Below are positions 1 to 13,700 of a DNA stretch of 49,702 nt, in pieces. Both the position numbers and the translations under genes were made by a program. The notes under the pieces were generated by a model. The model had not been told where the DNA came from. It made no database searches and saw nothing but the letters and a program-made list of their open reading frames with translations. The stretch's first letter is position 1; every line of letters begins with the position of its first letter. This DNA is from Helochares maculicollis (Eukaryota > Arthropoda > Insecta > Coleoptera > Hydrophilidae), in the NCBI GenBank assembly GCA_033557835.1, contig JAWQRO010000192.1, forward strand, positions 1 through 49,702. The letters run 5' to 3'.

Positions 1-126
1 TTGTTGAGGATTTCGATGTAAGCTTGATCTATGCCTTGCATAGTTAGGGCTTCCATTATTGCCACAGGAAGGATTGAGTCGAAGGCTTTTTCAAAGTCGA
101 TGAAAGCCATCGCCAGTGGCAGAGCA
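1..126 (-). mobile_element. Non-LTR retrotransposon fragment (reverse transcriptase palm region)
   Basis: Read on the minus strand, this stretch is open and encodes an RT segment with the motif AFIDFEKAFDS, followed by a helix-like stretch (AIMEALTMQGID...YIEIL). This is the block containing the first catalytic aspartate in LINE-type reverse transcriptases. The fragment runs off the left edge of the window and stops at a TA/CA microsatellite around 127-160, so only about 40 codons are visible. The clade cannot be assigned from this much sequence. No stop codon lies in the visible part, so it may be younger than the decayed LINE at 2040-3010. Confidence 0.8.
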
Positions 127-1091
127 TATATATATATACATACACACACACACACACATGCATACAGATTTAGTGTTGCCCTAAATAACGGAAGCCATTC
201 TCTTTATATGAAAGATTAGTATATTTAACTCTCCCACAGAATAAGTAATGTCATTAATACTATATATGTTTAAATTTGAGTGTAAAGGATACACAACACT
301 TATTGCCAAGTTCTTCCATTGTTGCTATTTCTTTGCAATTTATTATCAAAAAAATAAATTTTTCATAAATGAAAAAAAAGTTATGCAAGATTTTTTCCAA
401 ATATCATAATTTTGCCGTGAATATATATTATAGTGTGCTACGCAGAAATTCTAGGACTAGGACCAGAAGATAATGCCACAGGGAACTGAATTTTATTCAT
501 TAATAATAATGTCTTTATTTTAGATATATGTACTTAACAAAAACAATACAAAGTGGCACTATTCTCCATAGAGTTTACACTTAACAAGAACATGACTAAA
601 ATTAAAGTTACATAATACATAAATTATGTATAAGTCTCATGAACTTAAAAAAATGTTCTTTTTAATAAGTTGCTTTAGGACCTATTCCACTAACTGTGCA
701 AACAAATTGGGTCAAAGCGATGACTAGATGATTATCTACTGTATAAATGTTAAAAGTAAGCAATAATTTATTTAATAAAAATTCTGAGGTAACTAAAACT
801 TTCACATAAAAAATTTTAAGTAATGTAACAATATTCACTAATGATTTTTATAGCTTTTTGTCTATTAAATTTAATTACATTGCAGTAGAGTTTTGTATAA
901 TTAGTGGTAAATCGCATATTAGTATTTCAACAAGAGATACAAATTTAAAGAGGTTTTAAATAATGTTTGTGCTGTATGGCCCAATTGAGTTATATAATAA
1001 ACAGTTTAAGTTACAAAGTTCCACTGCAATGCATATTGCAGTGATTTCAACAGCTGGTTCTTTTTTAAACATGAAAAAAATATTTCAAGTA
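127..1091. other. Microsatellite and AT-rich 3' flank of PIGO
   Basis: A TA/CA dinucleotide tract lies at about 126-160. The rest is AT-rich with no recognisable coding sequence. Minus-strand poly(A) signals (TTTATT on the given strand) occur near 493 and 512, so part of this stretch is probably the PIGO 3' UTR. Confidence 0.5.
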
Positions 1092-4000
1092 TCACCTGTG
1101 TCTGTTGTTAAGGCATTTTATTAGTCGATCCACTTTGTAATTCACCCGCACTAACAATAAATAACCAGCCATCACAGAGGCTATAGTGACTATGAGGCCG
1201 ATTGACTCAAAAATCAACTTCGGGGCAAAAATGGCCCATACCATCAGATGCCTGCAGTGAATTGTTGCTGTTAGCATACTTGCAAATACCTGAAATATCG
1301 ATTAAATTACATTAAGATTATACATTTTATTTTTGAAAAACCAAATGTAAACGATTTAAGAATTATGTTTGAACAATTTAGCTCGCAAAATTTTAAAGTT
1401 AAAAACTAATGTACTTACCCGTATTGCATGGCAGAGAATATATTTGCAGCTTAATGTGAAGAGATGATTAATGACCAATGATTCATGTTCATATATTAAG
1501 ATATCTCCCCTTGAAAAGTCTTTTTGTTGGTCATTTGTCTTGATCCAAGACTGCATTATAACAAAGAGTGAAAATGGAGCTATTAATAGTAGAGGTAAGG
1601 TGAGCCCAAAGAATATTTGAGAACCAAAGGTGTTCAAGATTATGAGAGTCCCTGGTATAAAATTGTACTTAAATTCACCACCGGTTCCGACAAATGCAGC
1701 CTCCCAAGCAATGTTTGGAAAGGTGGGCTGATGTCCAGTTGCATAAAAGAAATACAGAGAAAGAATGACCCAAGACAATAATGATGAGCTGGGAACATCG
1801 AAAACTTCCTCTAAAACAATTAGAACAAAACATGAAAATTAGACTTTTATGAAATGCCTAAGATACTTTATAACAGGCTAAAAAGTTAATTAACTAATTG
1901 GTATTCATTTGTGCATATTTTATTGCTTAGAGGTTAACTGACAGTGGCACTAACGAAATCAGAATTTTAGTAACAGTTGAGAAATTATAAAAATGTTTTG
2001 CTATATCAGAATACAAAATTGATTAATATATCTTAGAGTAATTTTTCTGACTTGAATATTTAAGGTCTCTCTTTTTGCTTTGTAAGCACGTTTATTCCTC
2101 CTGCTTTAATGCTGCTGAACGATGTTTGTGGCTTCGTTTTATGACATTATCATGTGAAGTGGTGTCGACAATGTCTAACCAAGTCGGAGGTATTTTTGAA
2201 GGTTCCTGCTGATGTGGTCTAGGTATTTGCCTTTCCTACTGATGAGACCTGTGCATTCGTTATCTTCGCCTTTCACCAAATTTTCAGTACCCATTGATTA
2301 CTGCAGTTATTGTCCAGGTTTTTACAACAAAGAGCAATATTGACCAGATATACCAATTAAATTTGTGAAATTTAAGTCTGGTGTTCAAGCTTCTGTGAGA
2401 ATTGTTTTCCATTTGGTGAATATCTAAATGGCTTGCTTGATTCTGCGCTTGATTTAAACCTTGTGGTTCAACTGATCATTAGTGAGTACTTTGAGATACT
2501 TTAAGCAGTGTATATACTCTAACTTTTTTGTAAAATTTGATTGTAATTCCGCCAGGAGCCTTACAAACCTTCACTGCTTTTGTTTTCTTTTTGTTGATTT
2601 ATTGCTCCCATGTTTGGCATTCAATAGGTCTTGTTTGGAAGCTTTTATTAATGCTGAGTCGTCAGCATTGTGATATTCTTAACAGTCAATGTCAGTCGTC
2701 AGCATAGCAATGTTCTTAACAGGCACTTTTTTGATCTAAAATCATTTCCAAATAGACGTTGAAAAAATTGGAAATAATGGTCATCCTTGCCCATTTGTAC
2801 GGGAACTAGGTTTATCAGGTTATTGTTGTAGTAGCGCTGGGGAGTTTAATTCCAGTAAGAAATTGTGATAAAGTTTATGATATTTTATAATCCAAGTGTT
2901 GTCAGTTGGTCAATTAGGCATACTTAGTCTAATGACTTTTTGTAATCAATAAAACTTGCTTTTTGATATGATATAGAACCACTGCCTTGGTGTATTTATT
3001 TGCTGTCATTATAGATTGCAAGAGATAGGTAATAATAGTAGTTTCCTATTGCTCTCATGGATGACAATTTAGCAGAAGAAATTGTGTGTGCACCTTTTAA
3101 GCTGCATAATCATTATAAAAAGTAATGATATTTAATAAAAATGTTTAATTTCAACAATAAATAAAATAATGATTTCATTAGAATGCATAGATAGTTATAT
3201 AATTGTATGAATACGATATATCTTACTGAATAATAAAAGAAACATTATTGACAATGATTTATTGGGTATTTATTATACAAAAGGAATTGTAAAAAATATA
3301 AAGAATATCTACTTACCAATAGTCCTTGCCTTCTCATATCTAGACAAACTTGAAATTACCAAAATAAGGGCAGCAGAAATAAACATAATAACAGCAGATG
3401 GTGCAATGGCATCCCCTAGCAACAATGCCAGTAACAAAGTTAAATATACACTAGTAACAATAAATACGGTACTATATACAGTGGCCAAACCACATACTAT
3501 TGGAACTTCATCGTGCTCACTCTCCTTATCACTAAACATGCCTTTCACTTGCCTAAATAACTGAGGTATGATGTTATCGCTATTCTGTACAGTAAATTGA
3601 TTTGTCTTTGGTAAAATGTATATGCATAGTGGCTTTACAATCACACTTAATATACCTAACAAAACAAAAACGTAAACTACCCAAGCTAACATATCAGCCT
3701 GCCATGGCCCCAACAGCTTGTTCTTTGCATCTTTGGGTAATCGATGAAGTACCCAATATCCACCAATGCAAACTACTAAAACAGTGGGGGAATACCGAGC
3801 TAAAAATATTGTAGGCGAATGTCCTACTAGATTGCCACAGCTTCTTAACCATATCCTAGAAAACGTCACTAACATAGCTAAACTAAATAAGGTGATAACC
3901 CATTCTATTTTACTAGCGTATGCACCAGGTTTCCAGATATTATGGGTTGCCGAAGTACACCATTGCTGTTCTTCCCTACATCTTAAGTAATTGATAGATA

Positions 4001-6838
4001 TTCTTATTAACAAACAAATAACAATTGCTATAAGCGCCGCTTTAGCTTTCAGAGTCTTTCTAAAAGGTACACCTGGCTTGTCACTTCTTACTCTTTGATT
4101 AGGATTAGGATTTTTACTCACATCGAAAACTAAAATTATAACCAAAGAAACCAAAAGAAACATGAGCGTTTTTGCTTCTTCCACAATAAAACTATTGGAA
4201 AACATTATGCAAACTGAAAGCAAAAGAATGATACGGCATAGAATATGAGTCCAATTTCTCATTTTGCTTACGTCGTACCAATTTATAGCTATTATTTCCC
4301 AATTTTGAACAACTAGCATTACTAACATGAATATTGATACGATTCCAGTGGAAAAATATATGTTTGGAAGTAATAAGTGCATGTAATTGAAAATAAAACA
4401 TAAGACGCACACTCCAATTGTAGCAAATAAAGCTAAATAAGAACAAAGCAGAAATGAACTCATAAATATCTCAGGAAGCCTATTGATTGGGATGCCATCA
4501 ACTATCATGTATACAAAAAATAAAATTATAAATAAAATGAGAAGTCCTCTGGACATTGAGAAAGAATCAAATTGAATCCAAGCTTCTTCACACATCGCTC
4601 TAAGAGATGTCATGTAGTCACGGCAGTCATCAGCAAATTTAATAAAGTCGCTCAGTGAACTTATAGTGTAAACTCTAGCGTTTAGAATGTTGTATTTGGT
4701 ATAAAAGTCCTCAAGTTTTTCCAAATTAAAAATATTTGAGTTCTTTGCGTACTCTCTTATGTAAGTGTTTAATTGCTGCATGTTAGCCCAAATTGAAAAC
4801 AACGAAATTTTCCAATCAGATATGCTGTGCATAGATAAATTCTGATTAGGCAGTGCATCTAAAATAGATATGCCTAAATTTGAGTAGGGGATTGGAACGC
4901 CTAAAATGCTTGCTAAAGTAGGAACTATATCGACTTGCTTTACAACATTGGTCATTTTATCTTTGTTACTTGGTATGGTTACTAAAGGTTTTTTGGAATA
5001 AATGAACATAGCTGATTTTACTTCATCACTGCTTTCACCACCGTGGTCACCTGCAATATACAAATTTCAGTGAGTGAAATTGAAAATATTTAAATTTTCG
5101 TTTCTTAGCACTACTTCACACATAAAAGTGATAAGTGATTCAGTATATTAATAATAGATATTAATTTTCTTTTTATTGTTTCATTTGTCTAACATAAAAA
5201 ATTATATAATGAAATACCTGAGTTTGTCATTCCATGATCGCCAATAACAAATAAAATGGTGTCATCTTCTATTGCTTTGGATACTTTTCTGTAACAAAAA
5301 GTAGTTTAGATAAAAGTCCTTCTGGTAACTATTGCAATTTTTGACCTAAGTAAGTATTACATTTCTGTAGATAGAATGGGATGACACGAAATATTGCCTA
5401 AGCTTACTAACCTGATCACGTCATTCATTTCAGTTAATTTCCTTTCCATTTCAGGGTGATTAGGACCATATCGATGCCCACAATGATCTACGCCAAGAAA
5501 ATGCCCGATCAACAAACTCCAGTCCTTTTTCTCTAATTCAGGATATAAGTTCATTTTCACCCCATTATCTACAGTGTCTAAGTCCCACACATTAAATGAA
5601 GGAAAGGCATAAGTTCTCTTAAAGCGATTTGGATATAAGCCCGTCCAAGTATCATCCCCCATGAATATGATATCGTGATTTTCTCGCACAAGCTGAAAAA
5701 TAATGCAATACCATGTTGATATTTGTATGATGTATGATAAAAAATATAAAACAACATTTAAGTATTGTTAAACTTTTTTTGCAATTCCATTTCTTAAGGT
5801 TCCATTAATTTAATTGAAATGCATAAATCAATACAAAAATTTATGCATTTCAATTAAATTAATGTAAAGACATATTAATAATAATTTTAATAAGTTATCT
5901 GACTGAATTCTTAGCCTAAGTTAAAATTAGTTTTGGAGGGAGACGAGGCATTCAGACCACTGGAGAACAATTTGGAGTGCCTCCGCTCAACATTCGAACA
6001 TTTATATATGCACAGCATATAATACTAAAGCATTTCTAAATAAAAATACGTTTAGGATAATTAAATAACAAAGAATATGACATGTAAAAAACAAATAGAT
6101 CATATCTTTGAGAATATAATTCCGTCTAAAATGCTAAAATATATTGTAATTGTTTAGTCTTAGCACTTTTTTACTTTTCTATTTTTTTGTAATACTTAAT
6201 GTTTATTTAAATTAATATTACTGTAAGTAAATCTTATTTTGCTCTTCAGTAGCATGAGATAAACATTTATAAAATCTCACCTGATCTATAATGTTGTCCT
6301 CATTAATTTCCGACGTAGCAAAATTAGATCCTGCATCGATAAAAGTTGGAAGACTACCAGTAGTTAATGCTTTCAGTCTTTGCATTGTAGTAGTAGGTGG
6401 ATCGGCAATAAATTGATATAATCTAGTCTTATTTGGATGCTTATTCATCAAATCTGATATAACTGGCAGTTTATTTTGAAAAGGCAGCGGTTCTTGTAAT
6501 GAAGAATTGAATGTAGCGAAATCATATCGGAAGGCATCAATTATAAGTAGTACGACTTTAGCTTTGGGTGGTAAACAAACACTTGAGGCACTATTGATAT
6601 TACTTATGAGGTGTGCATACTTGTCTTCCTTTGTACAGTGATATGAACCGGTTGAACTAAAGTTGTTACTAAATGTGGTGTCCTGAGTACAAGGAATATC
6701 TTTGTGGGATACGCATGTTGAATTGTTTAACTGTGTGTTTCTGCTGAGCAGGAAACCGTGTGTGAAGAGCAAAATAGACGAGACAATCAAATACGAAATC
6801 CACAGTAAGAATAAAAAGTAACACCAATGTTTGGGCAT
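1092..6838 (-). CDS. PIGO: GPI ethanolamine phosphate transferase 3 (PIG-O)
   Basis: PIG-O is an ER membrane enzyme that adds ethanolamine phosphate to the third mannose of the GPI anchor, the bridge to the protein. Six exons join in frame: 6281-6838, 5412-5692, 5218-5288, 3317-5050, 1419-1810 and 1092-1289, giving 1077 residues (human about 1089). An N-terminal membrane anchor (residues 6-30) is followed by the lumenal alkaline-phosphatase-like domain: IIDAFRYD with metal-ligand Asp101, the Thr cluster PPTTTMQR at 147-154 holding the likely nucleophile, GVDHCGH (Asp255, His259) and GDHGMTNSGDHGG (Asp297, His298, His306). The C-terminal half is multi-spanning hydrophobic segments. All expected catalytic residues are present. 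Intron 4 (1811-3316) carries a decayed LINE and intron 1 a perfect hairpin. The start is the first Met before the anchor. The gene is divergent from the thioester gene. Confidence 0.95.
2040..3010 (-). mobile_element. Decayed LINE-type retrotransposon remnant in PIGO intron 4
   Basis: Translated on the minus strand in shifting frames, the region shows an ordered series of RT landmarks. FIDYKKSLD (palm aspartate block) lies near 2940-2965. QG*PLFPIF (the RQGxPLSP block, with a stop) is near 2780-2800. A YADDSALIKASKQDLL-like catalytic block lies near 2630-2675, with its first residue changed. A C-terminal LNTRLKFHKFNWYIWSILL, then TWTI, is near 2300-2400. The last block resembles the WSxLLYGxExWTL region common in insect endonuclease/RT LINEs. 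Several stops and frameshifts make it inactive. It shares the transcriptional orientation of PIGO. Clade not resolved. Confidence 0.8.
5804..5863. repeat. Perfect 25-bp inverted repeat (hairpin) in PIGO intron 1
   Basis: Positions 5804-5828 and 5839-5863 are exact reverse complements, separated by a 10-base spacer. Both arms are AT-rich with a central ATGCAT. It could be the collapsed end of a foldback element or MITE, or a transcribed hairpin in the PIGO pre-mRNA. The stem is shorter than a typical animal pre-miRNA. Confidence 0.9.
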
Positions 6839-7753
6839 CGTAACGTGAGCATTAGTAGAATTTCAATTAAAAAATTCGAACTTTTGCACCCGGGTTACAC
6901 CCTATAGTTTTAAAATTGGGTTAGCACGCGAGAAGACATCTATAAAACCATCGCGATCTGCACAACTGATTGACATTTGACAAATGCGCATGATGCCTCT
7001 AGGCAGAAGTAGGTGTATCGTCTGGTACTAATTGAACTACAGTATAAATCGGTTATGCAAGTAGCTCCGCACAAATACTTGCGTGTATTTTCAGTAATTT
7101 TTGGCCAATTTCTAACTTCATTAGATAGCTAAATAGATGTAAGACTACTCATTCTTAAACACATTAATATTAAATTCGAAGATAGTACAGTTTCCAGGAT
7201 TTAAACTAGTACAATTCACACACGAGCGCTAGAACTACTGTATTGTAATTGGACCAATTTTCGCGCTTTTAAATTTAAATTATTAAACTAAAGTTAAATT
7301 TAAAGAAGTAAAATCCTTAATATCACCGAAAATAAGGCATCATTCAACAAAATTTAGCGCGAAAAAATTAATAAAAATATTTATTTCTTAAACTTAGACG
7401 TAGTTATTAGTACACTACTACTTTGAAACAGTAAAGTAAATAAGCAATTAGTTCCACTGTTATTTTTATGTATGATTTCATATAATTCTAATATACGTTT
7501 GTTTAGCTAATGTTTATCCATTTCATCTTTATGCAAATTAGTGCTGTGTGATTCTGTATAATAAATAACGTTTATTATGAAGAAAGCTTTGCTGCAATAA
7601 AAATTAATTTATCTACAATTTACATCCCATGTCAAAGTTCAAATATGTTCAAAGGAAACACAGAAGATAATCTCACCATAAAAATTATTTCATTTTAAAT
7701 CTTACTTAAACACACCATGATGTTAGCAGTGAATTGAAGTGGAGTCAAGCAAA
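6839..7753. promoter_or_regulatory. Divergent promoter region between PIGO and the thioester gene
   Basis: This 0.9-kb region separates two start codons that face away from each other and should hold both promoters and 5' UTRs. The PIGO-proximal part is less AT-rich and contains two TTGACA motifs at about 6970-6981. No clear TATA box or coding sequence was found. Confidence 0.6.
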
Positions 7754-10700
7754 ATGTTTACTGGCCAAATATTATATTTATTTACATTAACCTGGATTGT
7801 GTTTAGTAGTGATCTTGAAAGGTAATGTTTAGGAAATTGTTTTCCTGCATGATTAAACAAGAACTGGTCTAAATGGTGTTTAAATTTTAGTGCCGATAAT
7901 CGAAGGAAGGACGCTGGCTATTTGTTGACTTACCCCAGAACATTTTTGTCTGCGCACAATGAGACTATTTGCCTTGTTACTCATAAGGCGATCGTGCCAA
8001 CAAAAGTAATGGTAGATTTGAAAATTAAAGATAAACATTATGTAACAACTCATAGTTTGGAAGCAGGTAAATTATGTTTGGTATCTCTTTACTGTAAAAT
8101 ATCTCACTGTTTTGTTTACTATCTAGCACAAGAATGTCAATGCACTTATCACATTAATTTTTATATCAATGTAGAACAGTTTGCATTTTATTTACTTCAT
8201 TAAAGCAGCTATTGTACTTAAAAGCATTGAAATATTATCATGATATAAGTTATTGGATGATCATTGGAATATTACTGTAATTTACCTTGACTTGCAAGAA
8301 TTTTTCTTCTCAAATATTTTCTAGATTTGAAATCATGTTGATATTGTAAATGTATTTTCAAATGAAAATAATATTTTTATAGCCAAAATTTGATTTTGTC
8401 CTATTATTACAGAACACTCCTGTTTCAAGCTATTTGTGCCAGAACAAAAATTTAAAGAGCCACATCTAGCAAGTATACATTTACAAGTACAGTTAAAAGG
8501 AGTAATTCTATCAGCTCATAATGAAGATCCAATTTTTGTTTATCCTAATAAGGAAGTAATCTTTATCGAGTCAGATAGGGGGATGTATAAGCCAGGAGAC
8601 ATCGTACGAATAAGGGTGCTTGTACTAACATCAGAATTTAAACCTCCTGAAAAATATATTGTAAGTGAAATTACTGGTGTGTATATTTCTTTGGTCAATA
8701 TTTATTGTTTTACTTTTAGATCCCAAATATAAAAATATTCAATCCTGCCGGCCATATAGTTGATATCTTTGAGAACATTGGTACCGATAGAGGATTAGCA
8801 CAATTAGAGCATAAATTAACTGAAGAAACTTCCTTGGTTAGTACATGTTTATTTAATGTTTGGACATGATATGATTTGCTTTCAGATTTATATCTTATTC
8901 TGGAATTGTTGAATTGAAAAATCATTTTCTCTTTTTTCAGGGAAAATGGAAAATTGAACTTGGTGAAACCTCAAAAACATTTTTGGTGAAGCGATACAGT
9001 TTACCCAGGTTTAAAGTAAAGTTGCATTACCCCAAAAATATGTATGCAGGAGCCGAAAACATTTCTATAGCACTATGTGCCAGGTAAAAAATTATTGACG
9101 GACTTAATTTTATTTAGTAACGCACATTATAAAGTTATGTAAATATAAGTAGATGTCTTAAAGATTTTACTCTAATATCGTAGCTACCCATATGGAAAAA
9201 ATGTAAAAGGGACAGGTCTTGTCAAAATAAGCAGCCCTAATTTACTACCAGAAGCCGTTACCAAACTTCAGAAGGTAACCAAAATTCTCTTGATAAATTT
9301 ACATTAAATATGCAATATTCAGCTTCGATCTAATTACAGATTAGTAATGGTTGCAGTCAATGGATTATCCCAAAAAGTGAAGTGCCCTTCAAAGGGGGAT
9401 ACATGATAATCCTCACAGGAGTAGTCACTGAACACGGAACAAAGCAAATGGAAACTACAAATGGAAAAATTGAAATAACTGACAAACCTTACACTTTAGA
9501 TTTTTCAAAATCTGCAAAGTTCTACCAACCAGGATTACCGTACCACGGAAAATTGAGGATAACTAATAAGATGGTACAAACTAGTGGAGAAATCATTGAA
9601 ATTTGTTATAACGTCGCTATAAGAAAACCATGGAACATTAAGAAAAATCAGCAATGTGCCAACTTCACTCTAAATGATGAAAGCGTCATCCACTTCCATA
9701 TTTTACCTTTAAAGGAAAATATTGTGCAAATAATAATTCAAGTCAGTATTAAATTTGTTTTAGAACTTACCTTATACACTCATTTATTTCCATACTCAGT
9801 ATTCACTTGTTTCAGTAACCAATATTTATAAAATTTTGTGTGTGTTAATTGTTTTCCGCAGGCAAAATCGATCACACAAATGTTCAAGGAAAATGCCAAA
9901 AATTCCGATATTGTATCCACAACACTTACAGTTCAAAAATGGTTTTCACCAACTCTTAGCTACTTGCATCTTGAGCAAAACTCCGACGTTTTTTCAAAAT
10001 GTAAATCTCACCAACAATTCACCATTTACTACAATACAAAAAATTTTACCGAAAATAACACTATCATCTTTTACTACATGGTCAGATCCAGGAATGAAAT
10101 TATCAAACTGAGGAAAATTATACATCAAGTAAAAATGCAGAATTTAGACTATCAAAGTGAATTTCCAAATATTATAGGAAAACCAGACAAATATACGAAG
10201 ATTACAAGTGCTGACAAGGTTGTCTTAAGGTTCAGATTGGACCCCAAAATTATTTCCAATGCCAAATTATTAGTTTATTACATATCAAAACGGAATGATG
10301 AGATCATTGCTGATAGTCATGATATTTATGTTGAAAAATGTCTTTTGAATAAGGTATGCTTATTTTATTTTTGGTTTTCTTAACATGTTTTGGTAATCCT
10401 ATCATATATATTTTTATCTCAACTTATTGTTTTTAATTATGTGAGGATCGCTCTTGTTATTCTATTTAATTTTTTGCGAATAATTGAATTTTTTATAGTT
10501 ATTAAAATTCTTTCGAATATATTAATGTACTTAGTTTAAGAATTTATAATTTTGCTGAGAAAAAGACAATTTATAAAGTGATTAGAAACAATCAATATTT
10601 AAGCTCATAAAATACACAAATTTGATTTGTTAGGTAGACACTGAATGGATTGATCCTCAACTATATCCAGGAGAAATAGCCTCTTTGAAAATTACTACAG

Positions 10701-13700
10701 AACCTGGTTCACTATGTGGATTTTCAGCAGTAGACAAAGCAAGTTCTTTCCTGTCAGAAGGAAGGTTACTCAATCTTAATACACTTCTCCAGCCCTTTAT
10801 CCAAGAGAGAGTAGCAAAATCTAGTTATATACCTCAGTGTGTTTCTGGTGGAAGGAGAGTTGAAAATTTATTGTCACCGTATGATTTGAGGAGGAGGAGG
10901 CGATCGGATCCTTCATTTTTAATGTCACCTATTGACTATGACAGCCATGATGTCTTCAATGTAAGATGATAAAACATAAAAATAGTTATTTTGTTTGTAA
11001 TTATAACACAATAGCTGTTTCATTAGTCAAATAATTAAACAGCGATCTTTGGTGTCTAAAATTGTAATTTTCATAGGAAGTTGGAATATCTGCGATAACA
11101 AATTTAAAACTCATCAATAAATTATGTCGAGGTTCGAGAGGTCGAAATAGAGAACTTGATTTTCAATTAGGTATGTCAAAACTGGCTTCTTAAAAAAATT
11201 ATAATACTTCAATTTCATTTATCTTTTGCAGTATCATCGCCAAGCATGATAAAAACTGTGGAGTACGAGAACCCAGATGAAAATAGAGGGATTTCCATTA
11301 GGTCTTACTTTCCAGAGACTTGGCTTTGGGATTTGATTCCAATAGGGTAAGAAATTTTTGTCTTGGAAATACAATTTTAAATTATGGATGCTTCTTCTGC
11401 ATTCAAGTAACTTACATTTTCAAATTTGCCTTATACTTTCTTACTAACATTTAAATTATTCTAGAAAAGAAGGAGAAGCAATCATTCATAATTATCTACC
11501 ACACACTATTACAAAATGGGTGACAAATGCAGCTTGTATGTCCTCTACTTATGGCCCTGGAGTTGCAACACCAATTGAACTTACAGTATCACAACCGTTT
11601 TTCATAGACATAATTGCTCCATACTCTATTAAGCGAGAAGAGATACTGTCATTGCAAGTGATCACCTTCAATTATTTCAATTACAGCTTGCCTGTAAGTC
11701 CAGTTTCCTAAACTTATGATAAATCTAATTTTGCATTTACAGAAAAGAATCTGATCTCTTTTTCAAACTGCAGAATTATGAGCGAGAAATATATTCCATT
11801 AATTGTTTCATGAAATTTTAATCAATTGTAGATAAGTTTGATTTTGGGGGATACTTATGGCATAGAACATGTAAATCCTATTGATAGAAGCAAAATAACA
11901 TTTTGTGTGAAACCAAATGATAGTTTCACACATAGCTACAAGATAAAAGGCACCCGATTGGGAAATACCAACATAACTATCCTTGCTGAAATAGATTCTT
12001 CTTATCCTGGAGAGTGTGGACCAGAAACAATTATAAATAAACGTGATGTTGTTTATAAAACCATCACAATAGAACCTGAAGGGTATCCAAGTGAAGTTAC
12101 CAAAACAGTATTATTATGTGGAAATGGTAAGACAAGCAATTAATCTCATTCTTCATTTAAATATAGGAGACTTGTAGAGCTCAGTAAAATGCTCCAAATA
12201 TTTCCAGATTCTTCAACTCCAAGTAACGTATCCTGGCAATTTCAAAGACCTAATGATATTGTAGACAATTCGGAAGTGTCTAGAGTACTAATAAATGCAG
12301 ATCTAATGGGACCAGCTATTCAAGTTTGTATTTCTCACTATTTGAATAAATATTTTTTTTTACATTTATAACACCTTAATTGTTTTAGAATCTTGAAAAG
12401 TTGCTATCAGTTCCCACAGGTTGCGGAGAGCAAATAATGGCAACTTTAGCACCAAATTTGTATGTGTTGAGGTACTTGGCTACAAGTGATAATTCTTCCC
12501 ATGGTACAACCCAAAGAGCAGTTAGAAATATAAAGATTGGTTGGGTACCATTTCAGTTCTCTTAAACATTAATTTATCTAATTATTGATCACTTTTCTAG
12601 GGTATCAGAGAATTTTAGACTATGTACACAATGACGGATCTTTTTCTGCTTTTGGCTATCATGATAATTCCGGATCAATGTTTTTAACAGCCTTTGTTGT
12701 TCGAACTCTACAGCAAGCCAAAAAGTACATTTATGTAGATGAAACTGTTATTAATAAGGCTGTCAAGTGGATTTCTGAGCATCAACTGGAAAATGGATGC
12801 TTTTCCGCTGTGTCTCATGTTTTTCAAGATATGGTAGGTTTATTTAACATCATCAACACTATTCAAAGAATATTTTTCAGGGCGGAACAAGTCAAGAAAA
12901 CAGCACAGCAGCTCTAACAGCCTATGTCATCATAAGTCTATTAGAAACCAACCTACAAATACCTGACTCTTTAAAAACAAATGCAAAATACTGCATCAGG
13001 GGCAGCTACCAACCTGATAAATACACTTTGGCTTTAACCACATATGCATTGTACCTCTTGAAATGGGATAGTGAGGCAAATAAGCAACTGCAGAAACTAA
13101 TTGACCTGGCCAGTCAGGAAGGAGATTTGATGTGGTGGAGTATGCCTGGGTCAGCTGCTCTCAATATCGAAATGACTTCATATGCTCTTATGTCACTCCT
13201 TTATAAAAACTCGACAAACAATTTAGCATATGCCAGCTCCACTGTTAGGTGGTTAACCACTCAGCAAAACTCTAGAGGAGGATTTACGTCAACCCAAGAT
13301 TCCGCAGTAGCTTTAGATGCTTTGTCACGATACGCTAGTCAAGTTAAAAACAAAGCTCCTAATTTGCACATCGAAATAATGTCTGCTGATGATACACATA
13401 GTTTGCAAATCCACTCTCAAGACGCACTAAAGACTAAAGAAGTTCTTTTGAAAAATGAGCCAACCGATGTGAAGGTGAAGGCTAGAGGTCAAGGTTGCGT
13501 TATTGTTCAGACTGCGTTTTCTTACAATGTTCACCATTTAAAACATAGCGAAGCATTCAAATTGGCAGTTGATGTAGAACCAGTCTCCACAATTGATAAA
13601 TGTTCTGTTGCTACTGTTTCACCTTGTGTCTCATACACTGGGCCTGGTTTGCATTCAAATATGGCTGTGCTTGAAGTAGCCATGCCTTCAGGTTATGAGC

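Noticed and set aside
31..219. Plus-strand frame of 62 codons at the window start
   Set aside because: It is antisense to the RT fragment and runs through the TA/CA microsatellite (repeated Thr-His).
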